From Caldilineaceae bacterium (GTDB lineage Bacteria > Chloroflexota > Anaerolineae > Caldilineales > Caldilineaceae), in assembly GCA_020634815.1 (NCBI GenBank), contig JACKBA010000020.1, positions 60,104-124,103 of the forward strand: DNA of 64,000 nucleotides, given 5' to 3'. Of the stretch, positions 16,535 to 24,919 are shown piece after piece. Each line of letters opens with the position of its first letter. Position 1 is the first letter of the stretch. The notes below the pieces were generated by a model. That model ran no database searches. It had not been told where the DNA came from and saw only the letters and a program-made list of their open reading frames with translations. The position numbers were made by a program, and so were the translations under genes.

Positions 16535-17014
16535 GTTTGGTGTGGCAGGGGCCGGGCTGGGGCGCGGCGATCGCAGGGACAGGGCGCCGCTGGGTCGGAA
16601 GCGGTGTCACGCGGCGGGCGGCTGGTGAGCGCGGTGCGGCGCAGCTTAGCCGGGCTGCGGCGGCGGTGCAAGCAGCGCCAGCGCGTGCCGCGATCGGGGA
16701 AGGTTTGCAGCGACAAGAAAGGATCGCCGCATAGCGACACGCTCACCACGAAGGCGCAACGGACGCCAATGCCCACTGACTGCTAACGTCGACTATGGAG
16801 TAGATGTCAGGAAATTGACAGCACAGCGCGCGGGATTTTGGAGCTTTACTACGATTACCAATAGAGAGGGTTACGAACAGACATGTAAGGCCTTTTCTAT
16901 GGCCTGCGTGGATCGTGCTATACTGGCGATGTCACATCAGTGGCTGGCGTTTGCTCCCGCGTGACGAGACTCCACGCCGCCCCAAGGACAAGACAAGTCT
17001 TCACAACCGGCGAA
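16535..17014. other. Intergenic region upstream of the restriction system
   Basis: Contains the right 88-bp direct repeat and then a sharp fall in GC from about 16785. TATACT at 16919-16924 could be the hsdM -10 box. GGCC-ttttctat-GGCC (about 16890-16904) is a small inverted repeat before it. No gene is recognised. Confidence 0.5.
16682..16769. repeat. 88-bp direct repeat, right copy
   Basis: Ungapped partner of 15111-15198, with about eleven differences. It includes the CGAAGGCGCAACGG phrase related to the dispersed CACAAAGG repeats. Confidence 0.8.
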
Positions 17015-18703
17015 ATGCCAGAAACGCAATCGAATATGGCAACCCGCGTTATCGACATCGAAAACCAACTCTGGAGCGCTGCCGACCAACTGCGCGCCAA
17101 TTCCAATCTGAGTCCGCAGGAATATTCTTTACCTGTGCTGGGGCTGATTTTCTTGCGCTATGCCGACTTTCGATTTGGCGTAATCGAGCGAGAATTGGCC
17201 GAGAAAGCCAGAGCAGCGGAGGAAGCTCGTGCCGCGGTTGCCGAGGAGGGCGTCGAGGGCATCTACGCGCCCAGGCGAAGCAGCCGTCGAATCCTCGATC
17301 CGAAGCTGCCTTATCAGGCACGTGGCATAATGTATGTACCGCCTGAGGCGCGCTACGACTACCTGCTCAATCTGCCGGAGAGCGAAGATGTGGGCAGAGC
17401 AGTCATCGATGCTATGCGCGCCATCGAACGCGACAACTCGACCCTACGCGACGTGCTGCCCAAGAACTACAACCGGCTGAGCAACGACACACTCAAGACG
17501 CTGCTCAAGATTTTCAACGGCGTGCCGATGGATATCGAGGGCGATGCGTTTGGCCGTATCTATGAATACTTCCTGGCCGAGTTTGCCCGTACGGAAGGAC
17601 AGCGCGGCGGCGAATTCTTTACGCCTACGTCGGTCGTGCGTCTGATTGTCGAAATCATCGAACCGTATCGCGGGCTCATTCTTGACCCGGCGTGCGGATC
17701 GGGGGGCATGTTTGTGCAGTCGGCACGGTTCATGGCAGAACACCGCCAACAAGATGGCGGTCCCAGAGACGTCCTCTCGATCTACGGGCAGGAACGCGTC
17801 AACCAGACGGTGCGGCTGGCGCGCATGAACCTGGCCGTGCACGGGCTGGAAGGTGACATCAAGCAAGGGAACAGCTACTACGAAGACCCGTTCAATCTGG
17901 TGGGCAGATTCGACTTTGTGATGGCGAATCCACCCTTCAATGTCAACGGCGTCAACCGTGAGGATTTGAAGGGTAACAAGCGTTTTCCCTTTGGTATGCC
18001 CAATGTGGACAACGGCAACTATTTGTGGATTCAGATGTTTTACAGCGCGCTCAACGAAACGGGGCGAGCGGGCTTTGTCATGGCCAACAGCGCCAGCGAC
18101 GCGCGCCACTCTGAACTGGAGATCCGCCGCCAGTTGATCGAGAGCGGCGCCGTGGATATTGTCGTCAGCCTGTCATCGAATTTCTTCTACACGGTGACAT
18201 TGCCGGTGACACTTTGGTTTCTTGACAAGGGGAAGCGCGGTACGCCGCGTGAAGATACTGTACTCTTCATTGACGCGCGCAAAATCTTCCGGCAGGTAAG
18301 TCGAGCCGTGCGTGACTTCACCGAAGAGCAGTTGCAGTTTATTGCTGATCTCGCCCGTCTATATCGAGGCGAAAGAATCAGCCTCGAAAATCGTGTTATT
18401 CCTGTTGATGGTGGATGGGGATCTGTCAATACTCTAGCAGAACTCTTCCCAGATGGTAATTATGTCGATGTTTTAGGACTGTGCAATGCAGCTCACCGAA
18501 CGGATATCGAGTCCCAAGGTTGGAGCCTTAACCCAGGACGCTATGTGGGCTTTGCCAAAGACGATGCTTCAGAGATCGATTTTTCGGTTAGGCTGGGAGA
18601 GCTATATGAAGAGTTCCAGCTGTTGACCGCTAGTGCCCATTCCATGGAACAAGAAATCTGCGATCGAATCGATTCCATCTTTGAGATGAGCCAGCAACAA
18701 TGA
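17015..18703 (+). CDS. hsdM: Type I restriction-modification methyltransferase HsdM
   Basis: N6-adenine methyltransferase subunit of a type I system; with HsdS it modifies the recognition site, and with HsdR it restricts. It is 562 residues from ATG 17015. The N-terminal HsdM domain contains IENQLWSAADQLRAN. GGEFFTPTSVVRLIVEI precedes motif I LDPACGSGG (224-230), and motif IV is NPPF (305-308). ATG 17036 is an alternative start, and neither has a strong ribosome site. Its stop overlaps the hsdS start (ATGA). Base composition is lower in GC than the flanking housekeeping operons, consistent with acquisition. Confidence 0.95.
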   Translation: MPETQSNMATRVIDIENQLWSAADQLRANSNLSPQEYSLPVLGLIFLRYADFRFGVIERELAEKARAAEEARAAVAEEGVEGIYAPRRSSRRILDPKLPYQARGIMYVPPEARYDYLLNLPESEDVGRAVIDAMRAIERDNSTLRDVLPKNYNRLSNDTLKTLLKIFNGVPMDIEGDAFGRIYEYFLAEFARTEGQRGGEFFTPTSVVRLIVEIIEPYRGLILDPACGSGGMFVQSARFMAEHRQQDGGPRDVLSIYGQERVNQTVRLARMNLAVHGLEGDIKQGNSYYEDPFNLVGRFDFVMANPPFNVNGVNREDLKGNKRFPFGMPNVDNGNYLWIQMFYSALNETGRAGFVMANSASDARHSELEIRRQLIESGAVDIVVSLSSNFFYTVTLPVTLWFLDKGKRGTPREDTVLFIDARKIFRQVSRAVRDFTEEQLQFIADLARLYRGERISLENRVIPVDGGWGSVNTLAELFPDGNYVDVLGLCNAAHRTDIESQGWSLNPGRYVGFAKDDASEIDFSVRLGELYEEFQLLTASAHSMEQEICDRIDSIFEMSQQQ

Positions 18704-19935
18704 GATGGCCGGAAGTCCCATTTGAAGACCTGTACTCAGCACCATCACGCAATGGCTTAAGTCGTCCAAAACGAGTGCGGGGACAAGGGTTCAAAATGAT
18801 CAATATGGGTGAACTCTTCGCCTATGATCGTATAGCGGACCCACCTATGGAACTCGTACCGATGACACCGGATGAAATCGAGAAATACCGGGTCATCGAA
18901 GGTGACCTTCTTTTTGCCAGGCAGTCACTGGTTCTCGAGGGCGCCGGAAAATGTTCAATAATTCTCAAAGTTCCACAAACAACAACCTTTGAGTCTCACT
19001 TAATTCGTGTGCGCCTTGACGAGTCAAAGGTGGACCCGACCTTCTATTACTATTTTTTTCGTAGCTCTGAAGGTAAAAGCAGAGTTCAGTCGATAGTGAT
19101 GCAGGTTGCCGCGGCCGGCATTCGCGGCGCGGACCTTGCCAAGCTCTCAGTACCATTGCCCCCGCTTGAACACCAGCGGAAAATCGCCGCCATCCTGTCT
19201 GCCTACGACGATTTGATCGACAACAACAACCGGCGCATCGCCATTTTGGAAGAGATGGTGCAGCTACTCTATCGAGAATGGTTTGTTCATTTCCGTTTCC
19301 CAGGGCATGAATCGGTGCCGATGGTGGAGTCGGAGTTGGGGTTGATTCCAGAGGGGTGGACATGGTCTACGCTGGGTAATGTCGCGTCAGAAGTCAGGCG
19401 TACTGTCCAACCGTCTGATATCGCAGGCGAGACGCCATACATCGGTCTCGCACATATGCCAAGGCGCTCAATTACCCTATCAGAATGGGGCAGAGCCGAC
19501 GAAGTATCAAGTACGAAGCTGCAATTCAAAACTGGCGAGATACTGTTCGGCAAAATCCGACCATATTTCCACAAAGTTGGTGTCGCACCAGTTGATGGCG
19601 TTTGTTCGAGTGATATTATCGTTGTTCGACCATCAGAGGAGCGTTGGATGGCACTTACACTCTGTTGCGTCTCAAGCGATGCTTTTGTCGAACATGCATC
19701 CCAAACGTCTCAAGGCACAAAGATGCCACGAGCTGACTGGAACTTGCTTGTCAGGTATCCTTTGGCTGTGCCCCCAGAATCGCAACTTGGTTGGTTCAAC
19801 GAGACGGTGGGCGCAGTTGTTGACCTCCTGCTTAATTTCATCGCTAAGAACATTGTGCTCCGGACAAGTCGCGATATTCTATTGCCCAATATTCTGTCTG
19901 GCGAATGGGACATTGATAACATCAATTTAGCTTGA
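18700..19935 (+). CDS. hsdS: Type I restriction specificity subunit HsdS
   Basis: 411 residues with two target-recognition domains, each followed by a conserved helix. The first TRD ends at LPPLEHQRKIAAILSAYDDL and the second at LAVPPESQLGWFNETVGAVV. Each TRD reads half of a bipartite site, so the target cannot be predicted. The ATG overlaps the hsdM stop, and the gene is translationally coupled to the next gene through TTG/TGA at 19932-19935. It is intact with no inversion partner nearby, so there is no sign of phase variation. Confidence 0.93.
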   Translation: MRWPEVPFEDLYSAPSRNGLSRPKRVRGQGFKMINMGELFAYDRIADPPMELVPMTPDEIEKYRVIEGDLLFARQSLVLEGAGKCSIILKVPQTTTFESHLIRVRLDESKVDPTFYYYFFRSSEGKSRVQSIVMQVAAAGIRGADLAKLSVPLPPLEHQRKIAAILSAYDDLIDNNNRRIAILEEMVQLLYREWFVHFRFPGHESVPMVESELGLIPEGWTWSTLGNVASEVRRTVQPSDIAGETPYIGLAHMPRRSITLSEWGRADEVSSTKLQFKTGEILFGKIRPYFHKVGVAPVDGVCSSDIIVVRPSEERWMALTLCCVSSDAFVEHASQTSQGTKMPRADWNLLVRYPLAVPPESQLGWFNETVGAVVDLLLNFIAKNIVLRTSRDILLPNILSGEWDIDNINLA

Positions 19936-21920
19936 ACACCGAGAGGTATCTTGTGGAAGTCAGCACAATCCTCAATCAAATTGACCTTGGCGCCATGGCG
20001 CTACCCGAATTCCAACGCGGCTATGTGTGGAACCGCAACCAGGTGCGCGAGTTCATGGGGTCGCTTTACCGGCGCCACCCGGTCGGCGGGCTGCTGGTAT
20101 GGGTGACCAAGACCGAGCAGGCCAACGCACGAGGCGACCAGTCTCTGGCCGCCGGTAACGTCGAGTTGATTCTCGATGGCCAGCAGCGGGTCACGTCATT
20201 GTACGGCATCATCCGCGGTACGCCACCACCCTTCTTTGAGGGTAATGCCGATGCCTTCACCGATCTGTATTTCAATATGGCCGACGAAAGTTTTGAATTC
20301 TACGGCCCCATCAAGATGGCGGACAATCCGCACTGGGTCAGCGTCACGGATTTGATGAAACGTGGGCTGGGCCCGTATATCGGGCGCATCTATCAACATG
20401 AGCCGCTCCAGGCCAACGCCGAAACATATATCGAGCGTCTCAATCGCCTTCACACCATCAAGGATATCCAGGTACACATCGAAAAGGTGACCGGTCCAGA
20501 CAAAGATGTCGATGTGGTGGTTGAGATCTTCAACAAGCTCAACAGTGGCGGTACTAAGCTATCCAAGGGTGACCTGGCGCTGGCGCGTATTTGCGCCGAG
20601 TGGCCCGATGCACGCCAGGAGTTGCGTTCGCTGCTGACGAAATGGCGTAAGGCCGGCTTTGGCTTTGATATGGACTGGCTGCTGCGCAACGTCAATGCGG
20701 TCGTGACAGGCAAAGCGCTTTTCCTGGCGCTTAAGGATGTACCAGCGACGGAGTTTCAAGGCGGTCTCAAACAGGTGGATAAGGCTATCGATTATCTGCT
20801 CAACGTGATCAGCGGCCGGCTTGGGCTGGATCACGACCGCGTGCTGGGCAGTCGCTATGCCTTTCCCATCATGTCACGCTATCTCGTCCAGCGCGGCGGC
20901 AAGTTTCATAACGCCAAGGAGCGAGATCGGCTGCTCTACTGGTATGTCCACACACTGCTGTGGGGACGCTATGCCGGCTCCACCGAATCGGTGTTGATGC
21001 AGGACTTGACGGCCATGGAACGCCCTGGCGACGCCATCGACGGATTGATTGACCAGTTGCGCATCTGGCGCGGCGATCTGATAGTACGTCCGGAAAACTT
21101 CGCTTCGTGGAGCATCGGCGCCCGGTTCTATCCGATGCTCTACCTGCTGACGCGCGTTGGCGAGGCGCGCGACTGGGACACCGGATTGGTCCTAAAGGCT
21201 GGACTGTTGGGCAAGACGAGCCGGTTGGAAATCCATCATATCTTCCCCAAGTCTCAGCTCTACCAGCGTGAGTTCGGCCGTGCCGAGGTCAACGCCCTCG
21301 CAAACTATTGCTTCCTCACCCAGGCAACGAATCTGAACATCAGCAACACCCTGCCCGAAGTCTACTTCCCCGAGGTCGAAGCCAAGAACCCGGGCGCGCT
21401 GGCCTCGCAGTGGGTGCCCATGGACCCGGCGTTGTGGCGCGTGGAGAATTATCTGGACTTCCTGGCTGAACGCCGACGCCTGCTGGCTACGGCTGCCAAT
21501 GAATTCCTGAATGGCTTGCTAGGCGAAAGCGCAGCGCAACTACAGGATGTGCCACTGCCCGAAGTAATCCCAATCGATCTGGGCAGCGCCGCCGTGCCGG
21601 GCGGCATCACCGGCGACGACGAAGAGACTGAACTGCTGGATGTCAACATCTGGATCACGGAACAAGCGCTGCCCGAGGGCGAAATGTCCTACGAGCTTGT
21701 CGATGCCGAGACTGGCGACGTCAAGGCGCTACTCGATCTTGCGTGGCCGCAGGGGATTCAAACCCAGTTCAGCGAGCCAGTTGCACTCCTGCTCAACGAA
21801 GAAGTCAAAACGCTCGAGGTTGCCAGCGCCGCCGGCTTCCGCTGCTTTACCGATGTCCCTACGTTCCGGGCATATGTTGAGAAGGATATTTTGGCTTTGG
21901 ATGCTGTAGCGGCTGATTGA
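19932..21920 (+). CDS. DUF262/HNH protein (GmrSD-like type IV nuclease)
   Basis: 662 residues. The N-terminal DUF262 (ParB-like) domain has ALPEFQRGYVWNRNQV and LDGQQRVTSLYG (DGQQR 82-86), the NTP-binding motif of GmrS/BrxU. The middle matches the helical linker of single-chain GmrSD. RLEIHHIFPKSQL (His435, His436, Lys440) is the HNH/DUF1524-type nuclease motif, and an extra C-terminal domain of about 120 residues follows. GmrSD and BrxU cut DNA with modified cytosines. The start is a rare TTG overlapping the hsdS stop, so the gene is translated with the type I system. The substrate here is an inference from the family. Confidence 0.85.
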   Translation: MNTERYLVEVSTILNQIDLGAMALPEFQRGYVWNRNQVREFMGSLYRRHPVGGLLVWVTKTEQANARGDQSLAAGNVELILDGQQRVTSLYGIIRGTPPPFFEGNADAFTDLYFNMADESFEFYGPIKMADNPHWVSVTDLMKRGLGPYIGRIYQHEPLQANAETYIERLNRLHTIKDIQVHIEKVTGPDKDVDVVVEIFNKLNSGGTKLSKGDLALARICAEWPDARQELRSLLTKWRKAGFGFDMDWLLRNVNAVVTGKALFLALKDVPATEFQGGLKQVDKAIDYLLNVISGRLGLDHDRVLGSRYAFPIMSRYLVQRGGKFHNAKERDRLLYWYVHTLLWGRYAGSTESVLMQDLTAMERPGDAIDGLIDQLRIWRGDLIVRPENFASWSIGARFYPMLYLLTRVGEARDWDTGLVLKAGLLGKTSRLEIHHIFPKSQLYQREFGRAEVNALANYCFLTQATNLNISNTLPEVYFPEVEAKNPGALASQWVPMDPALWRVENYLDFLAERRRLLATAANEFLNGLLGESAAQLQDVPLPEVIPIDLGSAAVPGGITGDDEETELLDVNIWITEQALPEGEMSYELVDAETGDVKALLDLAWPQGIQTQFSEPVALLLNEEVKTLEVASAAGFRCFTDVPTFRAYVEKDILALDAVAAD

Positions 21921-22646
21921 ACTTGGAACAGATAGCAGACCACCTTCTAAGAAACTCGCAGCTTCCTGGAAGGGTAGTAGCACTACAACCAACAGTAGAA
22001 AGATACCCCGATGCAGATTCGCACGGTCACCATTCACAACTTCCGTTCTATCGTCGATGGGCGCTTTAGCCTCAATGATTACTCGCTGCTAATCGGCGCC
22101 AACAACTCCGGCAAGAGCAATATCATCGACGCGCTACGCGTCTTCTACGAGAAGGACGGCTATAAGTACGACCCAAAGCGCGACCGCCCGCTTGTCCCCA
22201 TCAACGATGAAGAGGCCTGGATCGAGATTGTATTTGTACTGAATGATGACGAGGCCGAAGGTCTTAAAGGCGAGTACCTCCAGCCGGGAAACCTGCTGCG
22301 GGTGCGCAAGGTGCTGGCAGGTGAGCCAAAGCCGGGCATCTATGCATATGAAGGCGCCGAAATCTCCAAGAATTCCTTCTACGGTGCGAAACCTGTTCAG
22401 CAGGGTAAGTTGGGCGAAGTCATCTACATTCAGGCTGTAAGTCGCCTGGAGGATGAGACAAAGCTCAGCGGCCCATCGCCGCTGCGCGATCTGCTCAGCC
22501 AGCTGCTAACTGACGTGCTGGAAGGCAGCACCGCTTTTGCCAAGTTGACCAAGGAATTTCAGGACTTCGCACAAACGGTGAAGTGCGAACAGACAGATGA
22601 CGAACGCTCGATTAGCCGGTTGGAAACCGAGATTAGCAACGGTATC

Positions 22647-22654
22647 GCCGAATG
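22647..22654. repeat. Target-site duplication, left copy
   Basis: GCCGAATG, repeated exactly at 23903-23910 on the other side of the insertion element. Confidence 0.9.
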
Positions 22655-23902
22655 GGTACCACCGCACTTAATCGTGACGTCATGAGCACCACCTGGCGAC
22701 GAGCGCTTTTGTCTGTTTTGACTGTGGACCTCGGCGTGGCGGTGGCGTCCAGGGTGGTGGCGGCACCTTGAACGTGAGCAGTTCGGCCGGTGTCCAACAA
22801 TGGTCAGTTAGCTTGGCCGCCATCGCTGGGGTCCGTTGCACCCAGCGATAGCGTCGTTCCGTAATCCAGAGGCGCAGACGCAGGCTTTCATGTTCATCAC
22901 AGAAGTTGTAGAAACAACCCACCACATACATGCCTGCAGTCAAGGTCGCCTGCTGCTGGGCCAGAGAACGCGTGCGTCGTGCCAGACAGGCCAGCCGCTG
23001 GCGGAAGGTGGCATTGAGCCGCTCGATGTAAGCGGTGTTGATGACGCCACCGCCCTGCGAACGGGTGAGCAACTGCGTCACCGCCGGTGCACTACCTTGC
23101 ACAATGCGCCGCACGATGTCCAGTCCCGCCGCCGTGCGGTGTTTGACCACCTGCACGATGGCGATGTCCGACCATGCCACCAACTGAGGGCGACCCGGCT
23201 GCCCATGCCGCGGCAATGGCGAACGAAAGGCAGCCCGAAAGGCGCTGACATAGCTCACCAAGCCATCAACCGCCAGCAGGAGTGGGCGGCACAGTGCCAT
23301 GCCACGCACCTTAGCGGCCAACTTGGCAATCAGCTCCAGGTCACGCCGCGGGCTGATGACACCGCCCAGCCACAGCCGTGTGGGCACCATCAGCGCCATG
23401 GCCATCCAGACACTCCCACCTTGCACCTTGGCCTTGATTTCATCGGCTTGCACCTGCTGCAAGTCCAACTGCTGCGTCTCCACCATGTGTTCATGCACCC
23501 GCCGACAGTGCTCACCCGACCGTCGCCACCACTCCTTCACCGTCCGCTCATCATAGCCAAACGCCTGCACGATCGCTTGCGGCGGACACCCATAGGCCAG
23601 CAGCGTGATGACCAACATCACCTGCACGCTGTCTGTCCGCAGCCGATAGAACAACGTGTCCTTCGTGGCGCTGAACGTCTGCTGGCAGACTGCGCACCGA
23701 TAACGCTTTTCCTTACGGCTATGCACGCTGATATTATCTTGGCCTTGCTTTCCCCTTGCCGCACAGGCCAAATTGGGACAGAATACACTTTGTGGGTTCA
23801 TGGTGATGCCTCCTTTGGCTTGGTAACCAGGAGTATACATCACCACGAACCCACATTATCTTTGTCGACTATGCCTCTTCCACGCTTAACTGTGGTGGTA
23901 CC
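22655..23902 (-). mobile_element. IS1-like insertion sequence, 1248 bp
   Basis: Bounded by terminal inverted repeats that match at 19 of 22 positions (outer nine bases GGTACCACC perfect) and flanked by an 8-bp target duplication GCCGAATG. It carries one transposase gene transcribed opposite to the host gene. The ends are intact, so it may still be active. Confidence 0.92.
22680..23801 (-). CDS. IS1-like DDE transposase
   Basis: 373 residues in a single frame. The N-terminal zinc finger has CPNLACAARG and YRCAVCQQTFSA. A helix-turn-helix (QAIVQAFGYDERTVKEWWRRS) follows. The catalytic core shows Asp in VQADEIKAKV, Asp in LLAVDGLVSYV and Glu in NTAYIERLNATFRQR, the last close to the IS1/InsB signature. 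The start at ATG 23801 is preceded by AAAGGAGG seven bases away; a longer frame from 23846 lacks such a site. Unlike IS1 itself, no frameshift is needed. Confidence 0.88.
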   Translation of the reverse strand: MNPQSVFCPNLACAARGKQGQDNISVHSRKEKRYRCAVCQQTFSATKDTLFYRLRTDSVQVMLVITLLAYGCPPQAIVQAFGYDERTVKEWWRRSGEHCRRVHEHMVETQQLDLQQVQADEIKAKVQGGSVWMAMALMVPTRLWLGGVISPRRDLELIAKLAAKVRGMALCRPLLLAVDGLVSYVSAFRAAFRSPLPRHGQPGRPQLVAWSDIAIVQVVKHRTAAGLDIVRRIVQGSAPAVTQLLTRSQGGGVINTAYIERLNATFRQRLACLARRTRSLAQQQATLTAGMYVVGCFYNFCDEHESLRLRLWITERRYRWVQRTPAMAAKLTDHCWTPAELLTFKVPPPPWTPPPRRGPQSKQTKALVARWCS

Positions 23903-23910
23903 GCCGAATG
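23903..23910. repeat. Target-site duplication, right copy
   Basis: GCCGAATG, partner of 22647-22654. Confidence 0.9.
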
Positions 23911-24919
23911 GGACACCGAATTCAACCTGTCGATCAACCCGGTTGATAAGGCCGACATCATCAAGAACCTCGTCGGCTTCGAGGTTATCGACAAAGCGCT
24001 GCAACAGGCCACCGACCCGAGGCGACAGGGCCAGGGCTTCCAACGCCACCTGGTCTATACGCTGATCCGCCTTGCCGCCAAATATCAAACGCCTGCGGCA
24101 CCAACCGACCGCAAAGAGTTCAAGCCATCGCTAACGCTTTACCTGTTTGAAGAGCCAGAGGCGTTTCTACATCCAACACAGCAGGATGTGTTGTGTCGCA
24201 GTCTCAAAAAACTGGCGGCACAAGAAGGAAACCAGGTTCTGCTCACCTCGCACTCCCCGCACTTTGTCTCGCACAACACGATGGATATTCCGTCGATCAT
24301 CCGACTCTCTCGCCCGCAGGCGCGCACGCTTGTCGGCCAGATCGATCAAAGCAGACTGGAAGCCATCTTCGCTGACAATCAGGCCATCAATGCACTTGTC
24401 AAACCACACGACGATGACTATAAGCTGGACATGGAGGCCATCAAGTACTTCTTGTGGTTAGGACCTGAACGCTGCGGTGTCTTTTTTTCCAGGCATGTGC
24501 TGATGGTAGAAGGTCCAACCGAATACGTCCTGCTTCGCCACCTGATCGACGAAGGGCGCATTGAACCGCCAACGGGAGGCGTGTTCATCCTCGACTGCAT
24601 GGGCAAATACAACTTCCATCGCTTCATGCATATACTCGGGGCGCTCAATGTGTCGCACTCGATCCTGTTCGATGGTGATGCTAACAAACCACCGCATGAT
24701 CGCATCCACCGGTTGATCTGCGAAACCTGCAACGGTCACACCAAGGAGGTTGCAGTTTTTCCCGACGATATCGAAACTTTTCTCGGCATCGAGGAACCAA
24801 AGGAGACGCGTCGCAAACCGCAGCATCTCATGCTGCAATTGCGCGAAGGCGCCATCACTGAAGAACGTATCGACGCCCTGGTCGCCCTGGTCGACCGACT
24901 GATCCGAGTGTAGCCCACC

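Larger units (their letters stand above)
22011..24913 (+). pseudogene. OLD-family ATPase-TOPRIM nuclease interrupted by an IS element
   Basis: The left part (22011-22654) begins MQIRTVTIHNFRSIVDG and has Walker A GANNSGKS (29-36). The right part (23911-24913) has the Walker B region TLYLFEEPEAFLHP, HSPHF, and TOPRIM motifs VLMVEGPTEY and ILFDGDANKP. Joining 22654 to 23911 restores one frame of 548 residues across a Trp codon. OLD-family proteins are ATP-dependent nucleases used in phage defence (for example P2 Old and GajA). As it stands the left part stops at 22685 inside the IS. The right part could start at an internal codon (for example ATG 24188), but would lack the ATP-binding half. The operon order suggests it was once co-expressed with the type I system. 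Confidence 0.9.

Noticed and set aside
15172..16776. Long minus-strand frame of over 500 codons across the minisatellite
   Set aside because: It only translates the 21-bp repeat (SRAESFH repeated) and the antisense of the 15733 gene.
24188..24913. Independent TOPRIM gene
   Set aside because: The frame continues upstream to the IS boundary and joins the left OLD half exactly, so it is the right part of a split gene.
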